A stretch of DNA of 64,000 nucleotides. Origin: Cytophagales bacterium. Lineage in GTDB: Bacteria > Bacteroidota > Bacteroidia > Cytophagales > 172606-1. Position 1 is the stretch's first letter; each line of letters starts with the position of its first letter. The stretch spans positions 21,176 through 85,175 of the forward strand of contig JAUJMU010000005.1 in NCBI GenBank assembly GCA_030446715.1. Reading direction: 5' to 3'. The notes beneath the pieces were generated by a model. That model was not told the origin of the DNA. It saw only the letters and a list, made by a program, of their open reading frames with translations, and ran no database searches. Below, one piece after another: positions 8,556 through 18,216 of the stretch. Both the position numbers and the translations under genes were made by a program.

Positions 8556-8927
8556 TTAACTCGCACCAGGCGAATTGCGCCGCAAGTTACCCAGAACGCC
8601 GTAGATTTCAAATCCAAGAAACAACAAATACAAGACAAAAAAATTAATCACAAAGGTAAACAGATCCGGAACCCGCTTATAGATGAATATTCCGATGAAA
8701 AGTAAACTCGCAAGGAAGCGGAAACCCATCACTCCCAGATAGATACTCATAAAATTGTCCTTGTACCGGTGCAGCCCTTTTTGGATGAACCAGTGCCCGG
8801 CAAAGGTAATCACAGTGAAGAAGGCCAGTATCCACCAGACCAGCGGATGCACCCAGCTTGTGACTATCTGGTTAACGCCGGAGATAATGGCGGCTATAAT
8901 CAGGATGAACAGGACCAGACGTACCAT
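8556..8927 (-). CDS. Small membrane protein of the ATP synthase operon
   Basis: An integral membrane protein of 123 aa with about four hydrophobic segments (LVLFILIIAAIISG, LVWWILAFFTVITF, FRFLASLLFIGIFI, FVINFFVLYLLFLGFEIYGVL). The ATG at 8927 is preferred over a TTG three codons upstream. It has the position, size and topology of AtpI-like proteins, which help assemble the c-ring in other bacteria, but I cannot match it residue by residue. It lies between the AtpZ-like gene and atpB. Confidence 0.75.
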   Translation of the reverse strand: MVRLVLFILIIAAIISGVNQIVTSWVHPLVWWILAFFTVITFAGHWFIQKGLHRYKDNFMSIYLGVMGFRFLASLLFIGIFIYKRVPDLFTFVINFFVLYLLFLGFEIYGVLGNLRRNSPGAS

Positions 8928-9038
8928 AAAAACCAAAAACGCGGATCAATCCTGCAAAAGTACTGCTTTCAGGGATTCTGCTCTTATGGTTAGTCAGGTT
9001 GATCGAAAGAATTGCCACGTAAACAGAAATCCTTCTGT

Positions 9039-9263
9039 CTATTTGGGCAGTCCGCGGATCAGTTGCAAGAGGGAGCCGACTACTCCCAGCAGCGAAAGCA
9101 CTATCGTAAAAACGGGAAACTTCATATCCAGCCACTCATCCAGCTTGATGCCGCCCCATACGCCCAGGCCAATGGCCAGCAGCATCTGAAAAGCCAGTCC
9201 TGAATACCGGGCGTAGCTGGATGCGCTATTAGACTGGTTCTGCCTGTTCTTGGAATTGTTCAT
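9039..9263 (-). CDS. AtpZ/AtpI-like F0F1-ATPase accessory protein
   Basis: A 74-aa protein with two membrane helices (about residues 20-40 and 49-66) joined by a short loop containing KLDEW. This matches the putative F0F1-ATPase subunit family (AtpZ/AtpQ type) encoded just ahead of atp genes in many bacteria and linked to Mg2+ or c-ring assembly functions. The ATG at 9263 lies inside the end of the bactofilin gene, a 35-base overlap, which suggests translational coupling. A GTG two codons upstream is the alternative start. Confidence 0.8.
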   Translation of the reverse strand: MNNSKNRQNQSNSASSYARYSGLAFQMLLAIGLGVWGGIKLDEWLDMKFPVFTIVLSLLGVVGSLLQLIRGLPK

Positions 9264-9654
9264 GTACACCGTTGCTGATCTTTATTTCTTTGGGCGATGT
9301 GCCCATCTTGATGGTGCCGTTCCAGACGGCTCCGGCTTCCACCACCAGTTTACCCGTAACGATATCTCCTTTGATCACAGCGGTTGCCTTCAGCGTCAGA
9401 ATTTCAGTCACGTCAACTGTGCCTTTTACTTCACCGGCAATTTCGGCATTCTGGGAAATGATATTGCCTTCTACGTAAGAAGAATCACCCATGGCAATCT
9501 TTGATTTCGATTTGATATTGCCGATGATCTTGCCTTCCACCCTAACGTTGCCGAAAGTTTCAATGTTGCCTTCTACGGTGGTGCCTTTCATGATCTGAGT
9601 GCTGGAGTTACTCAGTTCTACTTGTTCCTTGCGGGCTTCTTTGTTGTTGAACAT
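9229..9654 (-). CDS. Bactofilin (polymer-forming cytoskeletal protein)
   Basis: Bactofilins self-assemble without nucleotide into filaments of stacked beta helices and position cell-wall enzymes. The 141-aa protein has the expected layout: short disordered ends around a core of repeating hydrophobic beta rungs with Gly turns (VEGNIETFGNVRVEGKI, VEGNIISQNAEIAGEV). It follows the M23 endopeptidase by 22 bases. A bactofilin next to an M23 peptidase is a recurring cell-shape module (for example CcmA with Csd proteins in Helicobacter). Its end overlaps the first gene of the atp group. Confidence 0.93.
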   Translation of the reverse strand: MFNNKEARKEQVELSNSSTQIMKGTTVEGNIETFGNVRVEGKIIGNIKSKSKIAMGDSSYVEGNIISQNAEIAGEVKGTVDVTEILTLKATAVIKGDIVTGKLVVEAGAVWNGTIKMGTSPKEIKISNGVHEQFQEQAEPV

Positions 9655-9676
9655 AGCTGGCAGAAAAATTATTGAT

Positions 9677-10546
9677 TTAAAATGAGATGAATTGCTCGGG
9701 ATCTACCGGGTTGCTGTTGTGCCACAGCTCAAAGTGCAGGTGCGGACCGGTAGTAAGCTGCCCGCTGTTGCCGATGATGGCAATCGCTTCACCGGCCTTT
9801 ACCAGATTGCCTTCCTTCTTCAGCAGTACTGAATTATGCTTGTACACCGAAACCAGATTGCCCGCGTGCTGTACCGTAATCACGTGGCCGGTGTCGTGGG
9901 TCCAGGAGGCGAGAATCACTGTGCCGTCGGCGACACACCGGATCGGTTCGTCTTTCCTGGCTACAAGGTCCAGCCCGTAGTGGTTAATCCTGGGATTGAA
10001 TTTGTCCGATATGATGCCTGCTTCCACGGGATTGAACAGGAGCATGTCCTGAATGCCCGGACCAGACGCATTGGCAACTGACCGTACGATGCCGGTGCCG
10101 GCACTTTCGAAGCTTTTCCTGAACTGGGCATCCACCGGATCAACGGCGTCAATGTTTACCTCCCTCACGCCTTTAGCGGCTTTCAGACCAGTCAGGCTGT
10201 CTTCTTTTAAGAATCCATTTTCGCCTTCAATTACTTTGCTCACACCCAGCAGGATTTTCTCGCGGGCCTCCAACTGGCGGGAAAGTGAATCGACTGCGGC
10301 AGACAACAAAAGAAGCTTCTTGTTAATTTCAACTTCTTTACTTGCCGGGTGAAACCAGCGGGATAAAATGGTGCTCGAAAGATAAAAGGAAAGGCAAAAT
10401 AAAAGGATGAGAGATGCCGTTGTAATTACCAGCACTCTGGCGTAGTTAAAGCTGACGGATGTTTTTTCCTCAAAATTCGCTTCGTTCCGGATCACCAGAA
10501 GGTATCGGTTGGTCAGCCGGGTAGACAAAGTACTTTTTGGTTTCAA
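9677..10546 (-). CDS. M23-family (LytM) peptidoglycan endopeptidase, membrane-anchored
   Basis: A predicted zinc metallopeptidase that cuts peptide cross-links. One membrane helix (about residues 36-58) is followed by a short coiled coil and a periplasmic LytM domain. Zinc ligands are visible as the HxxxD motif NHYGLD and the HxH motif HLHFE near the C-terminus, so the domain looks catalytically competent. The start is a TTG: no ATG or GTG precedes it in frame, and a TAnnTTTG promoter lies about 25 bases upstream. It opens a transcript that continues into bactofilin and the atp genes. Confidence 0.92.
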   Translation of the reverse strand: MKPKSTLSTRLTNRYLLVIRNEANFEEKTSVSFNYARVLVITTASLILLFCLSFYLSSTILSRWFHPASKEVEINKKLLLLSAAVDSLSRQLEAREKILLGVSKVIEGENGFLKEDSLTGLKAAKGVREVNIDAVDPVDAQFRKSFESAGTGIVRSVANASGPGIQDMLLFNPVEAGIISDKFNPRINHYGLDLVARKDEPIRCVADGTVILASWTHDTGHVITVQHAGNLVSVYKHNSVLLKKEGNLVKAGEAIAIIGNSGQLTTGPHLHFELWHNSNPVDPEQFISF

Positions 10547-10571
10547 CGGGTCGGCAAATTTTGAATCTGAA

Positions 10572-10579
10572 CAAAAATA
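10572..10579 (-). promoter_or_regulatory. -7 promoter element upstream of the M23 peptidase
   Basis: The minus-strand sequence TATTTTTG matches the Bacteroidota consensus TAnnTTTG. It places the transcript start about 20 bases before the TTG start codon. No TTG is found at the -33 spacing, so the -33 half is weak. Confidence 0.5.
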
Positions 10580-10733
10580 GAGAATAGATACCGCCCAGGC
10601 CAGTATAAGGCACCGGCGCAGTGGGCATCGGGAGGCATTTTGCGGCTGTGCAGCTGTAATAAAACGGGGCTTTTAATAGCAAAACATACCAAAGTCTGCA
10701 CGTCTGAAGTTTACTTTACCTCCGCAAAACCCC

Positions 10734-10741
10734 TAACTTTG
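10734..10741 (+). promoter_or_regulatory. -7 promoter element upstream of the PorW/SprE-like gene
   Basis: TAACTTTG matches TAnnTTTG, about 65 bases before the GTG start. The -33 region is TTTAC rather than TTG. It points away from the M23 promoter, so the 260-base gap is a divergent control region. Confidence 0.5.
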
Positions 10742-10806
10742 TAATCTGATCTGATTTTAGAGTACCTTAAACTTCTTTTTCAGGCGGAATAACTTCCTTT
10801 TAAGGC

Positions 10807-13032
10807 GTGATTTGTTTCATAAAAGATAAAGGACGGCATTTGACAGGATTAAGCGGAATGCTGCTGGTATTTGCAGCCGGCATGCTGTCTTCTTGTTCGC
10901 AGCATGGCACTGGAGTAACCAACCGGGCCTACCACAACATGACTGCCCATTACAATGCCTATTACCTTGCCCTCGAAAAGGTCACTGAGGCCCAGCAGAC
11001 ACTTTTCAAAAACCGCAAAGACGATTACACCCGCATACTGGACGTGCTGATCCCGATGGATTCGGTGCGGTCTAATTCCGTGAAAAGTCAGGCCGAGTAT
11101 GTAATCCAGAAATCTTCCATTGCCATCGGGCGTCACAAAAACAGCAAGTGGCTGGACGACTCCTACCTGCTGGTGGCAAAAGCCCGTCACCTGCTGATGG
11201 ACTACCCCAACGCCATTGAGACCTATAAGTACGTAAATTCGGAGAGCACCTCCCCTTCCGCCCGGCACCAGGCCATGACCGGGCTGCTGATGGTTTTTAC
11301 GGAAATGCAGGATTACAATTACTCCCGGGCGGTAATAGACAAGCTGCGTAAGGAAAAACTAAAGAAACGTGACCTTGTGGAGTTTTATCTGGCCCGGGCC
11401 CAGTACCACCTTGAGCTGGAGGAGTTTGATCCGGCGCTGGCTGTGCTCAACAAAACGGTGAAGATGATGCACCGCGGCGAACGCAGAGCCCGGGTAAACT
11501 TTATCATTGCCCAGTTGTACCAGCAGCTCGGCAAAAAGCCGGAATCTTATGATCACTATGTAGCCACGCTCCACAATAACCCCTCCTTCGAGCTGGCATT
11601 TTACGCCAACCTGAACATGATTCAGGTTTTTCAGTCAAAGCGGGCACAGGACAACAAGCGTCTGATGGCCAATTTCCGAAAACTGCTCCGCGATGCCAAG
11701 AATGCGGAATACAAAGACAAGATCTACTACCAGATGGGTCTTTATAAGCACCGGGAGAAGCACTATCCCAAAGCAGTAGAATACCTGAAGCAGTCGGTAC
11801 AGGCCAGCACCTCAGATCCCGCGCAGAAGGCGTATGCTTACCTCAAACTTGGTGAAATTCACTTTGAAGACCTTCAGCAATACAATCTGGCGAAGGCTTA
11901 TTACGACAGCACCATGTTATCGCTGCCAGCCACAGTGCCGGATTACGATGCCGTAGCCAAACGACATAAGGTGCTGGACAGCTTTGTGGCAAATATTACA
12001 ACCATTCATACGGAAGACAGCCTGCAGAGGCTCGTGCGGATGGACGAACAAAGCCTTGACCAGTACCTGGATAAACTCCTTGACGCGGAGGAGCAGAAGC
12101 AAAAGGAGCAGGCCCGGAAGAACACCACGGAAATTCAGCGTGAGGCAAGCAGTATTTTCGATAACGCTACTCCGCAAGACAACCGGAACCGGGACAACGC
12201 TGACGGTAAATGGTATTTCTCCAATGGTGCCGCCGTCAGCCAGGGCCGCACGGCTTTTACGCGCAAGTGGGGCAACCGTCCGCTGGAGGATAACTGGCGG
12301 CGATCCGGCCGGGAACGTGAAATGGCAGTCACCCAAGACCCGCGCCAGAACCCCAACCGGCCGGGAATGCCGCCGGCAGAGGCTCCTGCCAAACCCGACC
12401 GGAAGCAGCTGAAGGAGAGTATGATTGCCGGTTTGCCGCGTAGCCAGGAAGCACTGGCTGCTTCGGATAAGAAACTGGAAGATGCTTTTTACAACCTTGG
12501 CAAGATCTACGAACTGGAGCTCAAGGAGTCGCCCAATGCGTTGAAAACATTTGATACGCTCCTGACCCGGTTTCCGGGCACGGAGTACAAGCCGGAGGTG
12601 TATTACTTCCTGTACCTGATTCACAAAAACCAGGCTGACCCCGAGCAGGAAACTTACCGGACCAGGCTGATTACTGAGTTCTCCGGTTCCTCCTTTGCCC
12701 GGCTGGTGACCAATCCCGATTACCAGCGGGAAGACAATTTGGCCGACTTTGAATCCCAGAAGGCCTTTTCCGATGCTTACGAACAGTACGAGTACGGTAA
12801 TTACGCCGAGGCAGACCGGCTTGTAAATGAAGGACTCGGCCGGTTCACTAACAACAAAATTGCCGAACGGTTCAAGGTGTTGCGCATCCGGATCATCGGA
12901 AAAACTCAGAATGTCAATGCCTATCGCAACGCGCTTCATGACTTTGCCACGCAACACCCCGAAAGCGCCCTGCTTCCTTACGTGCAAAATCTGCTGAAAG
13001 CCACTGATGGTTTCGCCAACCGTTCCAAATAA
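10807..13032 (+). CDS. porW: PorW/SprE-like type IX secretion lipoprotein (TPR)
   Basis: A 741-aa lipoprotein: the signal sequence ends in MLSSC, with Cys as the lipid anchor. The segment directly after it (NRAYHNMTAHYNAYYLALEK) matches the N-terminal signature of PorW/SprE, followed by many TPR-type helical repeats, a disordered charged linker (about residues 420-560) and further TPRs. In Porphyromonas and Flavobacterium this protein is needed for type IX secretion and links PorK/N-type components to the outer-membrane translocon. A GTG start at 10807 gives a good positively charged signal n-region; ATG 10858 is the alternative. The core genes gldK-N lie a few kilobases away. Confidence 0.85.
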   Translation: MICFIKDKGRHLTGLSGMLLVFAAGMLSSCSQHGTGVTNRAYHNMTAHYNAYYLALEKVTEAQQTLFKNRKDDYTRILDVLIPMDSVRSNSVKSQAEYVIQKSSIAIGRHKNSKWLDDSYLLVAKARHLLMDYPNAIETYKYVNSESTSPSARHQAMTGLLMVFTEMQDYNYSRAVIDKLRKEKLKKRDLVEFYLARAQYHLELEEFDPALAVLNKTVKMMHRGERRARVNFIIAQLYQQLGKKPESYDHYVATLHNNPSFELAFYANLNMIQVFQSKRAQDNKRLMANFRKLLRDAKNAEYKDKIYYQMGLYKHREKHYPKAVEYLKQSVQASTSDPAQKAYAYLKLGEIHFEDLQQYNLAKAYYDSTMLSLPATVPDYDAVAKRHKVLDSFVANITTIHTEDSLQRLVRMDEQSLDQYLDKLLDAEEQKQKEQARKNTTEIQREASSIFDNATPQDNRNRDNADGKWYFSNGAAVSQGRTAFTRKWGNRPLEDNWRRSGREREMAVTQDPRQNPNRPGMPPAEAPAKPDRKQLKESMIAGLPRSQEALAASDKKLEDAFYNLGKIYELELKESPNALKTFDTLLTRFPGTEYKPEVYYFLYLIHKNQADPEQETYRTRLITEFSGSSFARLVTNPDYQREDNLADFESQKAFSDAYEQYEYGNYAEADRLVNEGLGRFTNNKIAERFKVLRIRIIGKTQNVNAYRNALHDFATQHPESALLPYVQNLLKATDGFANRSK

Positions 13033-13136
13033 AGGGCATTAATGTATAATTTAGGAAACGGTTACCATTTTTTGAATGTTTGGTAATGAAATACCAATCA
13101 GGCCAATAAGTGCTTTATATTATTCTCGCTAACAAT

Positions 13137-15440
13137 ATGATCAATCTGGAAAAAGGAAGTTACCGCAAGTGGATCACGTGGGTCTGGATAGTTTTTTTGT
13201 CGGGCTTAGGCATATTCATTTTTTACGTTTTTGCCGTCAGTCAGAATCTTTTCTTCCTGTTCGGCCCGCTTCCTGATCTGAAAACTCTTGAGAATCCCAG
13301 AAATGAACTTGCCTCTGAACTGTATTCGGCTGATGGTGTGCAAATGGGCAAATACTTTGTGGAAAACCGGTCTCCGGTTGAGTATGAACAAATTTCGCCC
13401 AATATGATCAACGCGCTGCTGGCTACAGAAGACGTCCGCTTCGAACGCCATTCCGGCATTGATTTTAAGGCCACTCTGGCTATTCCGTGGTCTATTCTGA
13501 AGGGTGACCCCAAGGGATCCAGTACGCTCTCCCAGCAGGTAGCCAAAAACCTCTACCGCACCCGGCGTGACGAAACCATGGGCCTGCTTGGCCGCGTTCC
13601 TCTGCTGGATATACTGATCATCAAAACCAAAGAGTGGATCACGGCCATCAATATCGAACAGAATTACACCAAGCGGGAAATCATCACCATGTATCTGAAT
13701 ACGGTTGATTTCGGCAGCAATGCTTTCGGTATCCGGACAGCTTCCAAGACTTATTTTAAAAAAGAGCCCCACGATCTGAATGTGGCAGAATCTGCGCTGC
13801 TGGTCGGTACTTTGAAGTCGACTACCTATTACAACCCGATCCGCAATCCTGAGCATGCATATTCCCGACGCAATACTGTGCTGGCTCAAATGAAGAAGTA
13901 TGGCTATCTGTCGGAAGATGAGTTTACCAAATTGTCTGAGATACCCATCAATAAGATGGTGACTAAGTACGACGTGGAAAATCATAACAAGGGTATGGCT
14001 ACTTATTTCCGGTCTTACATAAGGGGAGAATTGTACCAGTGGTGCAAAGAACGGAATCTGAGCCTCGACCGTGACGGTCTGCGGATCTATACGACCATTG
14101 ACTCCAGGATGCAGCGTTACGCGGAAGAAGCCGTTTCCGAACACATGCGTGATGTTCAGAGAAAATTCAACACCTACTGGAAAGGTCGTAACCCGTGGCG
14201 CGATGAGTTTAATAAGGAAATACCGAATTTCATTGAGAATGTCGCCCGCCGCACTTCCCGGTACCGGTCGCTTCAGGAGCGGTACGGGAAGGACCAGGAC
14301 TCGATCTGGATCGTGATGAAAAAGCCGGTGAAAATGCGGGTTTTTACCTGGAAGGGCGAAAAAGATACAATAATGAGCCCGTTGGACTCTATCCGGTATT
14401 ACAAACATTTTCTGCACACCGGCCTCCTTGCCATGGACCCGGAGAAGGGAGAGATCAAAGCATGGGTAGGGGGCATTGATTTCAAGTACTTTCAGTATGA
14501 CCACGTGAAGCAGGGTCGCCGTCAGCCCGGTTCATCGTTCAAGCCGATCATCTACACCGCCGCCATTGACAATGGCTTTACCCCCTGCTACCAGGTAATT
14601 GACGCCCCCGTCACCTTTGCCAAAGACGAAAAGGGAAAGCCTTACACGCCGCAAAATTCTGATGGACCTCCCACGGGTGAGTCAATGACGCTGCGCCGGG
14701 CCATTGGCCGTTCGGTAAATACGGTCTCAGCTTATCTGGTCAAGAACCTCGGCCCGACCAAAATCGTTGATTACGCCCGCAGGCTTGGCATTACCAGTCC
14801 GCTGGAGGCGGTGCCTTCCATTGCATTAGGCACGCCTGATGTTTCCATTTATGAATTGCTGGGGGTGTACGGTACGTTTGTAAACGGCGGGGTCTGGACC
14901 GAGCCAAAATATATTACCCGCATCGAAGACCGCAAAGGAAACATTCTATGGGAGCAACCTACCAAAACAGTGGAAGCCCTGAGTGAAGAAACTGCGTACA
15001 TGATGGTACACATGCTTAAGGGACCACTGGAAGAAGCCGGCGGTACAGCCCGCGGCTTATACCGCTACAAGTTTACTTCCAAAACTGAAGTAGGCGGAAA
15101 AACGGGCACAACCCAGAACTATTCTGATGGCTGGTTCGTAGGCATTACACCTAAGCTGGTGACCGGTGTGTGGGTCGGCGGCGATGACCGCAGCATTCAC
15201 TTCCGGGGCAAAGACGGGGAAGGCGGGCGTATTGCCCTGCCGCAGTTTGGGCTCTTTATGGAAAAAGTCTTTGCGGACGCCGAATTAGCTGCTGATTTGA
15301 AAAATACAAAATTTAAACGGCCCAAAAATCTTTCTGTGTCCCTGGATTGTCAGGTTTATCAGGAAGCCGTACCGGTAAGCGATTCCACCTATCTGGCTCC
15401 CTCCGCAGGTGATTCGCTGAAGAATGCCGGGTTATACTAA
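13137..15440 (+). CDS. mrcA: Penicillin-binding protein 1A (class A, bifunctional)
   Basis: An inner-membrane enzyme that polymerises and cross-links peptidoglycan. One N-terminal membrane helix (about residues 14-36) is followed by the GT51 transglycosylase, with catalytic Glu98 in ATEDVRFERHSG and the GSSTLSQQ motif. The transpeptidase has its nucleophile in QPGSSFKP (Ser467), plus RSVN and KTGTT motifs. I use the ATG at 13137 (767 aa); a GTG nine codons upstream is possible. It lies 5 bases ahead of uvrC. Confidence 0.95.
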   Translation: MINLEKGSYRKWITWVWIVFLSGLGIFIFYVFAVSQNLFFLFGPLPDLKTLENPRNELASELYSADGVQMGKYFVENRSPVEYEQISPNMINALLATEDVRFERHSGIDFKATLAIPWSILKGDPKGSSTLSQQVAKNLYRTRRDETMGLLGRVPLLDILIIKTKEWITAINIEQNYTKREIITMYLNTVDFGSNAFGIRTASKTYFKKEPHDLNVAESALLVGTLKSTTYYNPIRNPEHAYSRRNTVLAQMKKYGYLSEDEFTKLSEIPINKMVTKYDVENHNKGMATYFRSYIRGELYQWCKERNLSLDRDGLRIYTTIDSRMQRYAEEAVSEHMRDVQRKFNTYWKGRNPWRDEFNKEIPNFIENVARRTSRYRSLQERYGKDQDSIWIVMKKPVKMRVFTWKGEKDTIMSPLDSIRYYKHFLHTGLLAMDPEKGEIKAWVGGIDFKYFQYDHVKQGRRQPGSSFKPIIYTAAIDNGFTPCYQVIDAPVTFAKDEKGKPYTPQNSDGPPTGESMTLRRAIGRSVNTVSAYLVKNLGPTKIVDYARRLGITSPLEAVPSIALGTPDVSIYELLGVYGTFVNGGVWTEPKYITRIEDRKGNILWEQPTKTVEALSEETAYMMVHMLKGPLEEAGGTARGLYRYKFTSKTEVGGKTGTTQNYSDGWFVGITPKLVTGVWVGGDDRSIHFRGKDGEGGRIALPQFGLFMEKVFADAELAADLKNTKFKRPKNLSVSLDCQVYQEAVPVSDSTYLAPSAGDSLKNAGLY

Positions 15441-15445
15441 AGCCT

Positions 15446-17254
15446 ATGAATGACAGCAGATCACAAATAAAAGAAAGGATTGCCCGGTTGCCAGATGCGC
15501 CGGGCGTCTATCGTTTCTACAACTTGGAAGGAGAAATCATTTACGTTGGCAAAGCAAAAAATCTGAAGAACCGGGTCAGCAGCTACTTTGTAAAAAGCGC
15601 CCAGCACGACCGCAAAACCCTCCGGATGGTGTCGCAGATTGTCAATCTGGAATTTACCATTGTAAATACGGAGTTTGACGCCCTCCTGCTCGAAAATAAC
15701 CTCATCAAACAGTATCAGCCGAAATACAATATTCTGCTGCGCGATGACAAGACATACCCCTACATCTGCATTACCAAAGAACCTTTCCCAAAGTTAATTG
15801 CTACCCGTAAGCTGGAACGCGAACTGGGTACTTTTTACGGGCCTTACGCCAGCGTACGGGCCATGCATACGCTGGTCGAATTACTGCGGAAGCTGTATAC
15901 CATCCGCACCTGTAACCTGAACCTCACCGAGAAAAATATTGAGGCCAGAAAGTTCAAGGTCTGCCTGGAGTACCATCTGGGCAACTGCAAAGGACCTTGC
16001 GAGGGTTTGTTCAGCCGGGAAGAACACGACCACAACATTGAGCAGATCCGTCATATCCTGAAAGGAAATATTGCTCCTGCCCTTCAGCACTTCCGCCACA
16101 AAATGCAGGAAGCGGCAGCGGACCTTGCTTTTGAAAAAGCACAGGAATATAAGGAGAAGCTTGAGTTGCTGGAAAACTTTCAGAGCCGGTCATTGGTTGT
16201 CAATCCTAATTTAACGGATATAGATGCGCTGGCCCTGCTGTCGGATGAAGATTGTGCCTATGCCAGTTATCTGCGGGTAGTGAATGGTTCGATCATCCAA
16301 ACTAAAACACTGAGTATCAAAAAGCAGCTGGAAGAAGACGATAGTGATATTATTACCCTGTTACTGGTCAGCTTCAGGAATGAGTTTGGCAGCAGTTCCC
16401 GCGAAGTGATCACCAATATTCCGCTCAGTACCGCTCTGGAAGGCATTACCCATACCATTCCCCAGATTGGTGACAAGAGAAAACTGCTGGATCTGGCGAT
16501 GAAAAATGTGCTTTACCACAAAAAAGAACATACCGAAAAGCGGGGCCAGCAGGAACAGGTCAGTAAGGAAAGGAGCAACCGGGTTTTGCTCAAACTTCAG
16601 CAGGATCTTCAGCTAAAAACCATTCCGCTGCACATTGAGTGTTTCGATAACTCCAACCTGCAGGGTACTAACCCGGTTTCGTCAATGGTTTACTTTCGCA
16701 ATGGAGTAGCCTCCAGAAAGAATTACCGGCATTACAACATCAAGACCGTACAGGGCCCTGATGACTTTGCTTCCATGCATGAGGTCGTTTTCCGGCGTTA
16801 CAAGCGGCTTCTGGATGAGAAAGCCGAACTGCCTGACCTGATCATCATTGACGGTGGTAAGGGCCAGCTGAGTGCCGCGTCTGATGCCTTAAAAAAACTT
16901 TCCCTTTACGGCGAAATACCTATTGTGGGCATTGCAAAACGTCTGGAAGAAATTTATTTTCCGGAAGACAGCATTCCCCTTCACATCGATAAGAAGTCGG
17001 AATCCCTGATGCTTATGCAGCGGATCAGGGACGAGGCCCACCGGTTTGCCGTTACGTTTCACCGCGACAAACGCAGTAAAAACTCGCTGAACAGCCAATT
17101 GGAAACGATACCCGGAATTGGCAAGGGCACTACGGAGAAGCTACTGAAAACCTACAAATCGGTGCGCAAAATCAAGGAAGCCAACCTTGAAGAGCTGGTT
17201 CGGCTGATTGGCCAGCAAAAAGCAAGTGTCGTCAAAAACTTTCTGTCCAAATAA
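15446..17254 (+). CDS. uvrC: Excinuclease ABC subunit C
   Basis: The nuclease of nucleotide excision repair that makes both incisions around a lesion. The N-terminal GIY-YIG domain is visible (GVYRFYN ... IIYVGKAKNLKNRV, residues 20-45). A Cys-rich patch near residues 172-190, the UVR helix (about 205-240), the RNase H-like C-terminal nuclease (IECFDNSNLQGTNPV ... DLIIIDGGKGQL) and a terminal helix-hairpin-helix (IPGIGKGTTEKLL) follow. At 602 aa it has normal length. Its stop overlaps the start of a bidirectional terminator. Confidence 0.97.
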   Translation: MNDSRSQIKERIARLPDAPGVYRFYNLEGEIIYVGKAKNLKNRVSSYFVKSAQHDRKTLRMVSQIVNLEFTIVNTEFDALLLENNLIKQYQPKYNILLRDDKTYPYICITKEPFPKLIATRKLERELGTFYGPYASVRAMHTLVELLRKLYTIRTCNLNLTEKNIEARKFKVCLEYHLGNCKGPCEGLFSREEHDHNIEQIRHILKGNIAPALQHFRHKMQEAAADLAFEKAQEYKEKLELLENFQSRSLVVNPNLTDIDALALLSDEDCAYASYLRVVNGSIIQTKTLSIKKQLEEDDSDIITLLLVSFRNEFGSSSREVITNIPLSTALEGITHTIPQIGDKRKLLDLAMKNVLYHKKEHTEKRGQQEQVSKERSNRVLLKLQQDLQLKTIPLHIECFDNSNLQGTNPVSSMVYFRNGVASRKNYRHYNIKTVQGPDDFASMHEVVFRRYKRLLDEKAELPDLIIIDGGKGQLSAASDALKKLSLYGEIPIVGIAKRLEEIYFPEDSIPLHIDKKSESLMLMQRIRDEAHRFAVTFHRDKRSKNSLNSQLETIPGIGKGTTEKLLKTYKSVRKIKEANLEELVRLIGQQKASVVKNFLSK

Positions 17255-17283
17255 AAAAAGCGGGTTGGAAGCCCACTTTTTTT
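17253..17283. terminator. Bidirectional terminator between uvrC and gldN
   Basis: A run AAAAAAAG (17253-17260) pairs with CTTTTTTT (17276-17283) around an inner GGGTT/AGCCC stem and a short loop. The T-run on either strand serves both the plus-strand uvrC transcript and the convergent gldN transcript. Confidence 0.8.
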
Positions 17284-17308
17284 ATTTCTATTTCTCTTCC
17301 GGTCTTTC

Positions 17309-18169
17309 TTAAAATTCCCAAAGATTATGTTCGTATTCCATCAGTTGCTGACGTGCCCACTCTGATGCCATCAGGCCTTTCTTGCCTTCTCCATACACAT
17401 CGTTCAGACTGTTGTCTTCCGGATTGGATACTTTGATGATACGGCCTGCAAAAAGGCGCAGGTCAAAAGCGTCTGACAGGTTTTTATGTTCCTGATTGTT
17501 AAGCGCATTGAACCAGACCGCATTGGGGCTATTCTTGAAGAGCCGGGCCAGATCTATATATTTGAAAGAGGCTACTCTCTTATCAATGCCAGTCTCACCA
17601 TTACGATCGGCTGGCAGAAAGATGGTCATCGCCTGAATATCGTAGTACATGCGTGAACGCACTTTATCAAAAATCCAGTCTTCTTTCAGTTCTATCTGGG
17701 TAAAGAAAGACGGATCATATTCCTGAGCTCCGCTGCCTTTGTCCAACTCAGCAATGCGCTGCTGCTTTTCAGCGGCAGATAAAAAATCATCATCTTTGAT
17801 GCGCTGAATTTCAAATTTCTTTTCTTCAGGCGTCATAACAGTTCCCGTGGCACTGATGTTGCCAACGAATTCCTCAATAGGCATTTTCTTGGTGAGGGAG
17901 TCATCCGCATAAGGCTGCAAAAGCCCTGCCTTCACCGCATTGATAACAAATCGTGTTATTTCATTTCCTCTGGCCATAAAAGGGCGGTTCTGCTTCTCCT
18001 TCATGTCGAGGTTTTGCCATACAGTACGCTTAAACATGATGTGAGAGTCATGAATAGGACGCACTGAATTGGGATTATATCCACGGGTATCAGCCTCCTG
18101 TGCAGCGCACATCAAGGATGCACCAGCAACCAATGCACCAACCAAAAACCCTTCTTTAATAAATTTCAT
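17309..18169 (-). CDS. gldN: GldN/PorN, type IX secretion and gliding protein
   Basis: A periplasmic partner of the GldK lipoprotein ring in the type IX secretion system. Residues 1-23 form a signal peptide. The mature protein shows the GldN pattern: RPIHDSHIMFKRTVWQNLDMKEKQN near the start, then the ELKEDWIFDKVRSRMYYDIQAM segment and a terminal YEHNLWEF. At 286 aa it has normal length. It is the last gene of the gldKLMN order, 127 bases after gldM, and that gap contains a perfect-stem hairpin. Confidence 0.95.
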   Translation of the reverse strand: MKFIKEGFLVGALVAGASLMCAAQEADTRGYNPNSVRPIHDSHIMFKRTVWQNLDMKEKQNRPFMARGNEITRFVINAVKAGLLQPYADDSLTKKMPIEEFVGNISATGTVMTPEEKKFEIQRIKDDDFLSAAEKQQRIAELDKGSGAQEYDPSFFTQIELKEDWIFDKVRSRMYYDIQAMTIFLPADRNGETGIDKRVASFKYIDLARLFKNSPNAVWFNALNNQEHKNLSDAFDLRLFAGRIIKVSNPEDNSLNDVYGEGKKGLMASEWARQQLMEYEHNLWEF

Positions 18170-18216
18170 ATGCTAGCTAATATTGAATGAAGGAGAAAAT
18201 TTAGAATACCCCTGCA

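Noticed and set aside
11917-12987. A long minus-strand open frame inside the porW gene
   Set aside because: It is fully antisense to a well-supported lipoprotein gene and its translation resembles no protein family; GC-rich codon bias explains it.
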